From: an uncultured Pelagibacteraceae bacterium
Lineage (GTDB): Bacteria; Pseudomonadota; Alphaproteobacteria; Pelagibacterales; Pelagibacteraceae
NCBI GenBank assembly: GCA_902624315.1
Contig: CACNXC010000001.1
Span: 124,001-188,000, forward strand
Reading direction: 5' to 3'
DNA length: 64,000 bases
A program made the position numbers and the translations under genes. This document shows positions 25,275-34,381 of the stretch, piece after piece (position 1 is the first letter of the stretch; every line of letters starts with the position of its first letter). Below the pieces are notes generated by a model. That model did no database searches, was not told the origin of the DNA, and saw only the letters and a list, made by a program, of their open reading frames with translations.

Positions 25275-26317
25275 TGTCAAAAAACAAAAATCTAGGACAT
25301 AATAGTAAAAAAGACTTTCTTAAAAATCCAGTTGAACATATAGATATTACATCTTTTGACTCTAGAAAAATTATTTCATCAATGGAGAAAATGTCATTTG
25401 TATCAAGAGAAACTGCAAATGCAGCAAACATCTATAATGAAATGTTAAAAGATAAAGATTGTACAATTTTTCTTACTTTAGCTGGTTCGACCTCAGCAGC
25501 TGGTTGTATGAATATTTACAAAGATTTAGTCAAATACAATATGGTAGATGCAATCGTTGCAACTGGTGCTTCGATAATTGATATGGATTTTTTTGAGGCA
25601 TTAGGATTTAAGCATTATCAAGGCTCTCAATTTCAAGATGATACTGAACTTAGAAAAAATTATATTGATAGAATATACGATACCTACATCGACGAAGATG
25701 AATTACAAATTTGTGATAAGAAAATTTGTGAAATAGCTGATAACTTGGAGCCTAGAAGCTATACCTCTAGAGAATTTATTCACGAAATGGGGAAGTATCT
25801 CAAAAAAAACTCAGTAAAGAAAGATTCTTTAATTGAAACTGCCTATGATCACAATGTGCCAATATTCTGTCCTGCTTTTACAGATTCTAGCGCTGGTTTT
25901 GGTTTAGTAATTCATCAAGAAAAGAACCCGAAATCTCATATTACAATAGACTCTATAAGAGAATTTCGAGAATTAACTGAAATAAAAATTAAATCAAAAG
26001 GTTCTGGATTATTTATGATAGGTGGCGGAGTGCCAAAAAATTTTATTCAGGACACAGTCATATGTGCTGAACTTTTAGGTAAAGATGTTGAAATGCATAA
26101 ATATGCTGTGCAAATTACTGTAGCAGACTCAAGAGATGGTGCGTGTAGCAGTTCAACTTTAAAAGAGGCTAGTTCATGGGGTAAAGTTGATGTCACGAAA
26201 GAACAAATGGTTTTTGCTGAGGCAACAAGTGTATTACCTTTGATTGCAAGTGATGCATATCATAAAGGTGAATGGAAAAATAGAGATAGAAAAAACTTTA
26301 CAAAAATTTTTGGATAA
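25274..26317 (+). CDS. Deoxyhypusine synthase-like protein (probable homospermidine synthase-type)
   Basis: 347 residues of the deoxyhypusine synthase family, an NAD-dependent aminobutyl transferase. The NAD-binding stretch TLAGSTSAAGCMNIYKDLV and the region VGG-like MIGGGVPKNFIQDTV are present. The catalytic lysine motif is conserved as SSWGKVDV, with Lys304 matching the active-site Lys (AVSWGK in the eukaryotic enzyme). Bacteria lack eIF5A, the normal acceptor, so a free diamine such as putrescine is the likely acceptor, giving homospermidine or a related polyamine. That role is inference, strongly supported by its position between a decarboxylase and an agmatinase-family gene. Spermidine is the probable donor in the eukaryotic reaction; here putrescine might serve for both. 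Confidence 0.88.
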   Translation: MSKNKNLGHNSKKDFLKNPVEHIDITSFDSRKIISSMEKMSFVSRETANAANIYNEMLKDKDCTIFLTLAGSTSAAGCMNIYKDLVKYNMVDAIVATGASIIDMDFFEALGFKHYQGSQFQDDTELRKNYIDRIYDTYIDEDELQICDKKICEIADNLEPRSYTSREFIHEMGKYLKKNSVKKDSLIETAYDHNVPIFCPAFTDSSAGFGLVIHQEKNPKSHITIDSIREFRELTEIKIKSKGSGLFMIGGGVPKNFIQDTVICAELLGKDVEMHKYAVQITVADSRDGACSSSTLKEASSWGKVDVTKEQMVFAEATSVLPLIASDAYHKGEWKNRDRKNFTKIFG

Positions 26318-27197
26318 AACATTGCAATATCTTTCAAATAAAAAAGGGTTTCTTGGAATAGATAATAAATTCAATTTTAAAGAAAAAGTTGTAATTGTTC
26401 CTTTTGGTCTGGAAAAAACTGTGAGTTATGGTGGTGGGACTAAAAATGGCCCAAAAGAGATAATTAAAGCTTCACATCAAGTTGAATTATATGATGAGGA
26501 ATTAAATTGTGAACCTTACAAAAAAATAGGAATTAAAACTTTAAAACCTTTTAAGATTGATAAAAATATTAAAAAAGCTTTAAAAAAGATAGCTAACATA
26601 AATAAAGAAATTCTTAATAATAAACTTTTTCCAATGACTTTTGGTGGTGAACATTCAATCACACCAGGATGTATTGTTCCATTTGTTAAAAAACATAAAA
26701 ATATCTGCCTCTTACATTTCGATGCTCATGCAGATTTAAGAGAAAGTTATAATGGTGAAAAATTTTCACACGCATCTGCTATCAGAAGATGTTTAGATTA
26801 TAAAAACGTTTCAATAATCTCATTTGGAATTAGAAATATTTCTAAAGAGGAGATACCTTTTTTAAAAAAAAATAAATCTAGAATTAATATTTTTTGGGCA
26901 AAAGATAAAGCAAAATGGAATTTCAAAAAATTTAAAAAACTAATTAAGAATAAGACTGTTTATCTAACTTTTGATGTAGATGGTTTAGATTCGAGTATCA
27001 TGCCTGCAACAGGAACACCTGAACCTGGCGGTTTATTATGGGATGAAGTTTTAGATATAATTAAGATTGCAGCCAAAAACTCAAACATCGTTGGCGCAGA
27101 TATAAATGAGCTCGCACCGATCAAAGGATTTAATTCCTACAATTTTCTGGTAGCAAAATTGGCTTATAAAATATTATCCTATAAATATTTATATTAA
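26244..27197 (+). CDS. Ureohydrolase family protein (agmatinase/arginase-like)
   Basis: Binuclear manganese hydrolase that releases urea from agmatine or arginine. All metal-ligand blocks are present: GGEHSIT, LHFDAHADLR, and TFDVDGLDSS followed by MPATGTPEPGGLLWDE. The catalytic His of FSHAS is in GEKFSHASAIRR. Agmatinase and arginase cannot be told apart safely by eye; GTPEPGG with LLWDE resembles the SpeB side. The start is doubtful: the ATG at 26244 lies 74 bases inside the upstream gene, whereas a TTG at 26310 would overlap by only 8. The protein then begins with 20 extra residues of uncertain reality. It completes a polyamine operon. Confidence 0.86.
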   Translation: MQVMHIIKVNGKIEIEKTLQKFLDKTLQYLSNKKGFLGIDNKFNFKEKVVIVPFGLEKTVSYGGGTKNGPKEIIKASHQVELYDEELNCEPYKKIGIKTLKPFKIDKNIKKALKKIANINKEILNNKLFPMTFGGEHSITPGCIVPFVKKHKNICLLHFDAHADLRESYNGEKFSHASAIRRCLDYKNVSIISFGIRNISKEEIPFLKKNKSRINIFWAKDKAKWNFKKFKKLIKNKTVYLTFDVDGLDSSIMPATGTPEPGGLLWDEVLDIIKIAAKNSNIVGADINELAPIKGFNSYNFLVAKLAYKILSYKYLY

Positions 27198-27199
27198 AT

Positions 27200-27748
27200 C
27201 TAAACTGGTTTAAGTGTTTTCAGCAGTAGTCTGAAAGGGATTAACATCATTAAAGCAACAAAAATTTTTACACTTAAATCTCCTAAAGACAATGTGATCC
27301 AAGGAATGCCTGTTCCATAAAAGGATATTGAAAAAAATATAAACGTATCAATTGTCGAACCTATTAAAGATGAGGTTAAAGGTGCAACAAACCATTCTTT
27401 TTTTCGCAATTTATCAAAAATTTGAACATCTAAGAGTTGAGCAACTAAAAAGGCAGTACCCGATCCAATTGCAATTCTTATAGATATCAAGTCTGTAAAG
27501 TTTGTTGAGAATAAAAGCGTAAAACTAATACCTATAGCAAAACCAATATAAACAATTTTTCTGGCAACTATCTTGCCAAAAGATCTGTTGGCTAAATCTG
27601 TGATCAAGAAAGCAATCGGATAGCTAAAAGCTCCATAAGTTAATATTTCTTCTAAACCATAATATTTTATAGGGAACTGAACTAAATAATTAGATGCTAA
27701 AACAACTGCTCCCATTAAAAATGAGAGTATAAAAAAAATTTTATTCAT
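27200..27748 (-). CDS. Queuosine precursor transporter, YhhQ/VUT family
   Basis: 182 residues with about six hydrophobic segments. Family features include FLITDLANRSFGKIVARKIV (a conserved DL-N-FG-K-AR-V block) and SLIGSTIDTFIFFSISFYG. YhhQ family members import queuosine precursors such as preQ0/preQ1; whether this strain makes queuosine cannot be seen here. The gene directly follows rpmB on the minus strand (one-base overlap) and its stop is two bases from the convergent ureohydrolase stop, with no terminator between. Confidence 0.88.
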   Translation of the reverse strand: MNKIFFILSFLMGAVVLASNYLVQFPIKYYGLEEILTYGAFSYPIAFLITDLANRSFGKIVARKIVYIGFAIGISFTLLFSTNFTDLISIRIAIGSGTAFLVAQLLDVQIFDKLRKKEWFVAPLTSSLIGSTIDTFIFFSISFYGTGIPWITLSLGDLSVKIFVALMMLIPFRLLLKTLKPV

Positions 27749-28062
27749 TAAGCTGTCTTAGATTGAACTTGTTTTTTTTGAAATGGAGACTTTATTAATA
27801 AACTTTTTTTCATCTTCTTTAATCTTGGAGACAAATTTTTATTTTTTACAGTCTTTAAAAACTCGTCAAAACTTCCTTTTTTATCTACAGATCTTACACC
27901 AGCATTACTTACAGTAAGTTTCATGCTTCTCTTTAAAAGTTCACTGGTAAATTTTACTTTTTTTAAATTAGGTAAAAATCTTCTCTTTGTCTTATTATTA
28001 GCATGACTAACGTTATGACCTTTAAGGGGAATTTTGCCGGTAAGTTCACATTTTTTTGACAT
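27748..28062 (-). CDS. rpmB: 50S ribosomal protein L28
   Basis: 104 residues, slightly longer than E. coli L28 (78) but normal for alphaproteobacteria. The N terminus [20 protein letters not shown] and [11 protein letters not shown] are the L28 signatures, and [19 protein letters not shown] follows. The C-terminal extension is Lys-rich ([14 protein letters not shown]). It overlaps the following queuosine-precursor transporter by one base and is 52 bases from the upstream pyrD. Confidence 0.96.
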   Translation of the reverse strand: MSKKCELTGKIPLKGHNVSHANNKTKRRFLPNLKKVKFTSELLKRSMKLTVSNAGVRSVDKKGSFDEFLKTVKNKNLSPRLKKMKKSLLIKSPFQKKQVQSKTA

Positions 28063-28114
28063 AATATTTTCGACTATATAAAGTGAGTTGATGATTGCGT
28101 CAAGTTTATAAAAT

Positions 28115-29167
28115 TTAAGAAGTTGTTTTTTTCCCTATGATTTCACTATAATGTTTAACTCCATCTCTTATCAATAATTCCTTAAGCTCTTTTTTAATAA
28201 GGTTTACAATATTTGGTCCTCTGTATACCATACCTGTATAAAGTTGAACATAACTCGCGCCAGCTAAAAACTTATTGTACGCACTTATTCCAGAGTCTAC
28301 TCCACCAACTCCAATAATTTTAATTTTATTACCAAGAGTTTTATAAAATTTATTAATCAGCATTGTAGATTTTTCTTCTATTGGTTTACCTGACAAACCT
28401 CCTTTTTGATGCTTTTGAATGTCATTTAATTTATCTCGAGTAGAGTCAGAGGTGTTCGATAAAATGACTGCTTTTATATTATTGCTTAAAAGAACATCAG
28501 AAATTTTGGGTATTTCCTTATCTTTAATATCTGGTGAGACTTTTACTACAATTGGAATTTTTGAATTTAGTTTTGTTTTTTCACTATTAATTATATTTAA
28601 TAAACTATTCAATTTTTCCTGATCATGAAAATTTCTCAGCTCTTCGGTGTTGGGAGATGAAATATTAATCGTAATATAGTCTGCAAATTCATGGAAGGTT
28701 TTTAAACATTCAACATAATCCTTCAATCTATCATTTGTATCTTTGTTGGGACCTATGTTAATTCCAAGTAAACCAATTTGTTTATTACTTGAGATCCTAT
28801 CAACAATGTTTTTTGCACCTAAATTATTAAAACCCAATCTATTAATTAATGCCTCATCTTCGACTAATCTAAAAACTCTTGGCTTGGGGTTACCATATTG
28901 TTTAAGAGGTGTAACTGTGCCCACCTCCACAAAACCAAATCCCAATTTAAATAAAGAATTATAAACCTCAGCATTTTTGTCAAATCCTGCTGCCATTCCA
29001 ATTGGATTTTCTATCTCTTTTTCAAATAATTTAGTCTTAAATAAATGGCTATTTTTATTTTTGTCCAAAACATTTGGTACGAAATTAAATTTTAATGACT
29101 TTATTGCCAAACCATGGGCTGTCTCTGGATCAAGTTTAAAAATTAGAGATCTTAAATTTGAAAACAT
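28115..29167 (-). CDS. pyrD: Dihydroorotate dehydrogenase (quinone), class 2
   Basis: Fourth step of pyrimidine synthesis, oxidising dihydroorotate and passing electrons to ubiquinone at the inner membrane. 350 residues with the class 2 N-terminal amphipathic segment ([16 protein letters not shown]). The FMN barrel shows [41 protein letters not shown], and the catalytic serine block [23 protein letters not shown] and [11 protein letters not shown] bind the FMN phosphate. It overlaps lysS/lysK by one base on the upstream side. Confidence 0.96.
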   Translation of the reverse strand: MFSNLRSLIFKLDPETAHGLAIKSLKFNFVPNVLDKNKNSHLFKTKLFEKEIENPIGMAAGFDKNAEVYNSLFKLGFGFVEVGTVTPLKQYGNPKPRVFRLVEDEALINRLGFNNLGAKNIVDRISSNKQIGLLGINIGPNKDTNDRLKDYVECLKTFHEFADYITINISSPNTEELRNFHDQEKLNSLLNIINSEKTKLNSKIPIVVKVSPDIKDKEIPKISDVLLSNNIKAVILSNTSDSTRDKLNDIQKHQKGGLSGKPIEEKSTMLINKFYKTLGNKIKIIGVGGVDSGISAYNKFLAGASYVQLYTGMVYRGPNIVNLIKKELKELLIRDGVKHYSEIIGKKTTS

Positions 29168-30729
29168 TATTTAATTTTATTTATTATAAGATCTTTAGTT
29201 TCTTTAACACCAAAAAAACTTATAAAAAAACCCATCCGAGGGCCATTTTCGACTCCAAATACAACTTCATAAATTAATTTAAACCAGTCTCTCAAATTTT
29301 CTGAATACCCATTTTCTTTTCCTGTTGAATAAATTAAAGTTTGAATTTCTTCGGGAGACATCTTGTCATTACATTTATCTAAGGTTGATATTAGAGCCTC
29401 TAGTGCTTTTTTTTCTATTTGATCAGGTATTTTATATTTTTTTTTAGCTTTTATTACATCGTTAAAATATTTAATAGCATAACCAACTAGATTATCAAAA
29501 ATGGGGTGATCTTTTTCAGAAATATTTTCCTTATATTTTTTTACGAACTTCCATAATAATTCTTTATTTTCGGCATTACTTGTTTCTACAAGATTTAATA
29601 ACATGGAAAATGACATAATCATTTTTTCTTTTGGGACACTACCATTATGAACATGCCATACTGGATTCATCAGTAACTGAAGCTCATCTTGAGTTTTAGC
29701 CTTTTCAATAAATTCCAAATATTCGTCTACCGCTTTTGGAACTATCTCATTATAAAGTTTTTTAGCTCTTTTTGGATTTTGATACATATATAATGATAAA
29801 CTTTCTGGTGAGGCGTACTCCAACCATTGCTCGATTGTTATTCCATTCCCTTTTGATTTAGAAATCTTTTCTCCTTTCTCATCCAAAAAGAGTTCATAAG
29901 CAAAACCAGATGGGTTTTTTTTTCCAATTAGTTTAATAATCTTAGTGGATAATATTGCACTTTCTATCAGATCTTTTCCGTACATTTCAAAGTCAACATC
30001 TAACGCATACCATCTCATGGCCCAATCGACTTTCCACTGAAGTTTACAATGACCATCTAATATGCTTGATTCTAAATCTTTACCTTTATTATCAAACACA
30101 ATTTTAGACTTAGAATTATCAATTTTTTTAACTGGAATTTCCAAAACATGTCCTGTTTCTGGACAAATAGGAAGAAATGGACAATAAGTTTTTTGCCGTT
30201 CTTTTCCTAAAGTAGGCATTATGATATTCATTATTCCATCATAATTATCTAAAATAATTTGAAGTGTTGGATTAAAAAAACCCGATTTATACAATTGAGT
30301 AGAGCTCTTGAAATTATATTTAAAATTAAAATTATTTAAAAACTTTTTTAATTTCTCATTATTATGTTCACCAAAACTATTATATTTTTCAAAGGGGTCT
30401 GGTACGTCTGTCAAAGGTTTATGAAGGTTTTTTTCTAACAATTCTTTATTGGGTACATTGTCTGGTACTTTTCTAAGACCATCCATATCATCAGAAAAAG
30501 TGATAATTTCTGTTGGAAGATCAGTTAATTGTTTTAACGCATTAACCATCATAGAAGTTCTAGCAACTTCTCCAAATGTTCCTATGTGAGGAAGTCCACT
30601 TGGGCCATACCCAGTCTGTAGTGTAATTTTACCTTTTTTTTCTAAAAAAGATTTTCTTTCTCTAAGCATTTTTTTTGCTTCAACGATTGGCCAAGAGCTT
30701 GTTTTTTCTAAGTTTTCTTTTTTTATCAT
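29167..30729 (-). CDS. lysK: Lysyl-tRNA synthetase, class I
   Basis: Charges tRNA-Lys. 520 residues of the class I LysRS (archaeal/alphaproteobacterial type), not the common class II enzyme. The HIGH-type motif is GPSGLPHIGTF near residue 45 and the KMSKS-type motif is EKISKSKGNG near residue 285. Other family blocks include FSDDMDGLRKVPDNVP and WAMRWYALDVDFEMYGKD. The C-terminal helical anticodon-binding region ends at GPRMGFFISFFGV. Class I LysRS is known across alphaproteobacteria. It is divergent from trkH, with 87 bases between starts. Confidence 0.96.
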   Translation of the reverse strand: MIKKENLEKTSSWPIVEAKKMLRERKSFLEKKGKITLQTGYGPSGLPHIGTFGEVARTSMMVNALKQLTDLPTEIITFSDDMDGLRKVPDNVPNKELLEKNLHKPLTDVPDPFEKYNSFGEHNNEKLKKFLNNFNFKYNFKSSTQLYKSGFFNPTLQIILDNYDGIMNIIMPTLGKERQKTYCPFLPICPETGHVLEIPVKKIDNSKSKIVFDNKGKDLESSILDGHCKLQWKVDWAMRWYALDVDFEMYGKDLIESAILSTKIIKLIGKKNPSGFAYELFLDEKGEKISKSKGNGITIEQWLEYASPESLSLYMYQNPKRAKKLYNEIVPKAVDEYLEFIEKAKTQDELQLLMNPVWHVHNGSVPKEKMIMSFSMLLNLVETSNAENKELLWKFVKKYKENISEKDHPIFDNLVGYAIKYFNDVIKAKKKYKIPDQIEKKALEALISTLDKCNDKMSPEEIQTLIYSTGKENGYSENLRDWFKLIYEVVFGVENGPRMGFFISFFGVKETKDLIINKIK

Positions 30730-30816
30730 GAATAATTCAACAAAATCTTTAATTAGCGAACTACTTAATTCTTATAGAGTTGAAATTTATTTACCATAAA
30801 ATAATGTTCTTTCAAA

Positions 30817-32256
30817 ATGTCTAATTATAAAACAGTTTTTTTTACTCTTGGAATTCTTCAAATAATTCTTGGTATTTTTATGCTTGTTCCAATAATTGTA
30901 CAATTTATTTATGGTCAAATAGATTCTTCTTTTTTTGGTGCAGCAATTGTTACAATTATTTTTGGAACCTTATTTTTTCTCTCCAATCTAGATCATGAAA
31001 AAAAACTTAATTTGCAACAAGCATTCCTTCTAACTGCATTAGCATGGTTAAGTATTGCTATATTTGGTTCATTACCCTTTATATTCTCTAATTTAGAATT
31101 TTCAGTCACAAATGCCTTTTTTGAAAGTATGTCAGGTATTACAACAACTGGTTCAACAATCATATCAAATTTAGAAAATATGCCTAAAGGGATATTATTT
31201 TGGAGAGCAATACTTCAATGGTTGGGAGGTATTGGTGTCATAGTGATGGCGATTACATTAATGCCCATAATGAATGTTGGGGGAATGCAATTATTTAAAA
31301 TTTCAAACAATGATTCATCTGAAAAAATTCTTCCAAAGTCCAAAGAGATTGCTCTAAGATTGATTTATATTTACTCTGGATTAACAGCGCTATGTGCAAT
31401 CACTTACAATATTTTTGGAATGAATATTTTTGATAGTATTACACATTCGATGACAACTATAGCAACTGGTGGATTCTCTAACTATAATCAATCCATTGGT
31501 TTTTTTAATAGCTTAGCGATAGAAACTACGGCTATGGTATTTATTATTTTAGGAAGTGTACCATTTATCGTGTACATTAAATTTTTGAATGGCAATAGGT
31601 CTATTTTTACATCAGACTCTCAAATCAAAACTTTTATTAAGATAATATTTATATCAATTTTCATTTTATCGATTTATCTTACTTTAAACAATTCAAGTTC
31701 ATTTGATTTAAGATCAATTTTCTTTAACGTTATTTCTATTCTAACTGGAACCGGTTATGTCAATGCTCAATTTGACAATTGGGGTAGCTTTCCTCTAGTA
31801 TTATTTTTAGCTTTGATGTTCATAGGTGGCTGTGCTGGTTCAACAACATGTGGCATAAAAATATTTCGTTTTCAAATTCTTTATTCATTTGTAATTAATC
31901 AACTAAAAAAAATTATTTACCCTAAAGGTGTTTTTGTGTTGAAATACGATAAAAATCCAATTGATGATAAATTCATAGCGTCAATCATCTCTTTTATTTA
32001 CATGTACTTAATAATATTTTTTTTATTGTCTGCGTTATTATCTTTAAATGGACTTGATTTTATAACCGCAATTTCAGGTGCTGCGACCTCTATTTCAAAT
32101 GTTGGTCCAGGTTTGGGATCAATAATTGGACCTAACGGAAATTTCTCCTCATTACCAGATTTTTCCAAATGGATTTTAACAATCGGTATGATCTTGGGTA
32201 GACTGGAGTTATTTGCTATATTAGTGTTATTTTTACCTTCATTCTGGAGAAATTAA
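30817..32256 (+). CDS. trkH: Trk-type potassium uptake protein TrkH
   Basis: 479 residues of the SKT potassium transporter superfamily, with four pore loops. Filter-like segments are seen in SMSGITTTGSTI, MTTIATGGFSNY, LTGTGYVNAQF and ATSISNVGPGLGS, each with the expected Gly. WRAILQWLGGIGVIVMA is a TrkH signature. Such proteins import potassium and usually need a cytosolic TrkA; none lies in this window. It is followed four bases later by the AmpG-like gene, so the two may share a transcript. Confidence 0.95.
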   Translation: MSNYKTVFFTLGILQIILGIFMLVPIIVQFIYGQIDSSFFGAAIVTIIFGTLFFLSNLDHEKKLNLQQAFLLTALAWLSIAIFGSLPFIFSNLEFSVTNAFFESMSGITTTGSTIISNLENMPKGILFWRAILQWLGGIGVIVMAITLMPIMNVGGMQLFKISNNDSSEKILPKSKEIALRLIYIYSGLTALCAITYNIFGMNIFDSITHSMTTIATGGFSNYNQSIGFFNSLAIETTAMVFIILGSVPFIVYIKFLNGNRSIFTSDSQIKTFIKIIFISIFILSIYLTLNNSSSFDLRSIFFNVISILTGTGYVNAQFDNWGSFPLVLFLALMFIGGCAGSTTCGIKIFRFQILYSFVINQLKKIIYPKGVFVLKYDKNPIDDKFIASIISFIYMYLIIFFLLSALLSLNGLDFITAISGAATSISNVGPGLGSIIGPNGNFSSLPDFSKWILTIGMILGRLELFAILVLFLPSFWRN

Positions 32257-32259
32257 AAA

Positions 32260-33636
32260 ATGATAGAAATTAAAAAACAATCCCTTTCAGAAACATTTTC
32301 AGTTTATTTCGATAAAAGAATGTTAAAAATATTATTGCTTGGTGCCATCTCTGGTTTTCCTTGGGTATTGATAGGTAGTAGTTTAAGTCTATGGTTAAAG
32401 GAAGATGGATTAAGCAGATCTACAGTCGGTTGGGCTGGTCTTATATTTGCAGTTTATGCATTTAATTATTTATGGGCTCCTTTAATCGATCGTATTCAAA
32501 TACCATACCTAACAAAAAAAATTGGACATCGAAGAGGGTGGATTGTCCTAATGCAGATATTAATCTTAATCTCATTATTTTTGTGGAGTGTAATTGATCC
32601 TTCAGAAAATTTAGCCCTTGTAATATCAGTAGGTTTACTCATTGCAATTGCTTCAGCAACACAGGATATTACTGTGGATGCTTTAAGGATTGAGCAAATT
32701 AGCGAAAACGAGGGTAAATCAATGGCTGCGGGCGCAGCAATGGCTGTCGTTGGGTGGTGGAGCGGATATAAATTAGGCGGAGTTTTGTCATTGTTTTCCG
32801 CAGATTTTTTAGAAAATTTAGGTTTTCAAAATTATTGGCAACTTACTTTTTTAATCTTAGGAATTTTAATAATTCTAATGAATATTGGATTAATGTTTGT
32901 CAATGAAACTGTCTCGACTGAAAGACAAATTAATCAGAAAGAAAATGATCAATTAATTGCTGGTAAATTCCAAAATTCAAATTTTCTTACTAAAACTATA
33001 ACTTGGATCAGTGGAACAATCAGTGGACCTATAATAAGTTTTTTTAAAAAAAATGGCTTTCAAATAGCTTTGGGGATCCTAGGGTTTGTTTTTTTATTCA
33101 AAGTTGGAGAGGCTTTTTTAGGGCGTATGTCTATTATCTTCTATAAAGAAATTGGTTTTAGTAAATCGGATATTGCTATTTACTCAAAAACTTTGGGGTG
33201 GATAACGACTGTCATCTTCACTCTACTAGGTGGACTATTTGTAATAAGATCCGGTGTTTTAAAAGCAATGTTTTTAGCAGGAATTTTAATGGCGAGCACA
33301 AATCTTTTGTTCAGTCTTTTGGCGTGGAGTGGTAAATCTGAATTACTTTTTGCAATCGCTGTAATCTTTGACGACATAGCAGCAGCTTTCGCCACTGTTG
33401 CATTTGTTGCATTCATATCATTGTTGGTTGATAGAACTTATACAGCAACTCAATATGCTCTATTAGCTTCAATAGGTACTGCTGGAAGAACTACATTAGC
33501 CTCATCATCGGGCGCTCTAGTTGATTGGCTTAATGGAGACTGGGGTATATTTTTTATTTTAACTGCTATAATGGTAATACCATCTTTAATTATATTGTGG
33601 ATAATAAGAAATAAATTAAAGATTAATGAAAAATAA
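32260..33636 (+). CDS. ampG: MFS transporter, AmpG-like muropeptide permease
   Basis: 458 residues with about twelve to fourteen hydrophobic segments. The N-terminal half has features of AmpG: LGAISGFPWVLIGSSLSLWL, WAPLIDRIQIP, IGHRRGWI and IAIASATQDITVDALRIE. AmpG imports GlcNAc-anhydroMurNAc-peptides from cell-wall turnover. The next gene, overlapping by 11 bases, is an NlpC/P60 peptidase, which suits a muropeptide recycling unit. Other MFS roles, such as acetyl-CoA or peptide transport, are possible; the AmpG call rests on the TQDITVDALR-type motif and the context. Confidence 0.85.
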   Translation: MIEIKKQSLSETFSVYFDKRMLKILLLGAISGFPWVLIGSSLSLWLKEDGLSRSTVGWAGLIFAVYAFNYLWAPLIDRIQIPYLTKKIGHRRGWIVLMQILILISLFLWSVIDPSENLALVISVGLLIAIASATQDITVDALRIEQISENEGKSMAAGAAMAVVGWWSGYKLGGVLSLFSADFLENLGFQNYWQLTFLILGILIILMNIGLMFVNETVSTERQINQKENDQLIAGKFQNSNFLTKTITWISGTISGPIISFFKKNGFQIALGILGFVFLFKVGEAFLGRMSIIFYKEIGFSKSDIAIYSKTLGWITTVIFTLLGGLFVIRSGVLKAMFLAGILMASTNLLFSLLAWSGKSELLFAIAVIFDDIAAAFATVAFVAFISLLVDRTYTATQYALLASIGTAGRTTLASSSGALVDWLNGDWGIFFILTAIMVIPSLIILWIIRNKLKINEK

Positions 33637-34381
33637 TCTTTTTTACAATTTTTCATTTGGAAATATAAATTCAAAACCTTCTAATAATTCTGAAACTTTA
33701 TCGCAAATCTTATATGGTGAAAAATTTAAGGTATTAAAGAATAAAAAAAACTGGGTTAAAATTAAAACCAATTTTGACAATTATACTGGTTATATTAAAA
33801 AAAATAATTTTTACAAAAATTTTAAGCCCACTTTTAAAATAAATAAAACAAAATCCAGAATATTTATTAAAAAAAAAAATAAGTTTTTACCAACAAAAAA
33901 TTATCTTTACTTTGCATCTGGCATATCAGTTTTAAACAAAAATAAAGGGCTAATTGAGTTTAAAAAGGACAGATGGATAAAAAAAAGTGATATTGTTAAA
34001 ATTGATCATCTTGAAAAAGATTATTTAAAAATAATGAAATTATTCAAAAGTAGTAAATATCTATGGGGTGGAAAAACATCTGATGGTATTGATTGCTCTG
34101 CTTTGATCCAAATTTATTTTTATTATAACAGAATATTTTTTCCAAGAGATACAAAAGATCAAATAAAGTTTTGTAAAAGAAAAAAAGGTAAAAATTTAAC
34201 TAAAGGAGATATAATATTTTGGAAAGGACATGTCGGTATATGTCTAAGTAAGTCTAAATTTATTCATGCCTATGGACCAAAAAAGAAGGTGGTAATAATG
34301 CCAACTAAAAAAACAATTCAATTAATTGATAAAACAGCAAATCTAAAAGTTAAAAAAGTAAGTAATATTGATAATTATTAA
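33626..34381 (+). CDS. NlpC/P60 family peptidase with SH3-like domains
   Basis: 251 residues without a signal peptide. The first 120 or so form SH3-like (bacterial SH3_3-type) strands, including KNWVKIKTNFDNYTGYIKK. The C-terminal NlpC/P60 domain (about 130-245) has the catalytic Cys in TSDGIDCSALIQI, a His in KGHVGICLS and a second polar residue in FIHAYGPKKKV. Such enzymes cut gamma-D-Glu-diaminopimelate bonds. The lack of an export signal suggests cytoplasmic action on imported muropeptides, consistent with the overlapping ampG-like gene upstream. It ends four bases inside the convergent prephenate dehydrogenase gene. Confidence 0.87.
   Translation: MKNNLFYNFSFGNINSKPSNNSETLSQILYGEKFKVLKNKKNWVKIKTNFDNYTGYIKKNNFYKNFKPTFKINKTKSRIFIKKKNKFLPTKNYLYFASGISVLNKNKGLIEFKKDRWIKKSDIVKIDHLEKDYLKIMKLFKSSKYLWGGKTSDGIDCSALIQIYFYYNRIFFPRDTKDQIKFCKRKKGKNLTKGDIIFWKGHVGICLSKSKFIHAYGPKKKVVIMPTKKTIQLIDKTANLKVKKVSNIDNY

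Noticed and set aside
25274-26317. True deoxyhypusine synthase modifying a translation factor
   Set aside because: The enzyme family fits, but bacteria lack the eIF5A substrate and the gene lies in a polyamine operon, so a free-amine acceptor is more likely.
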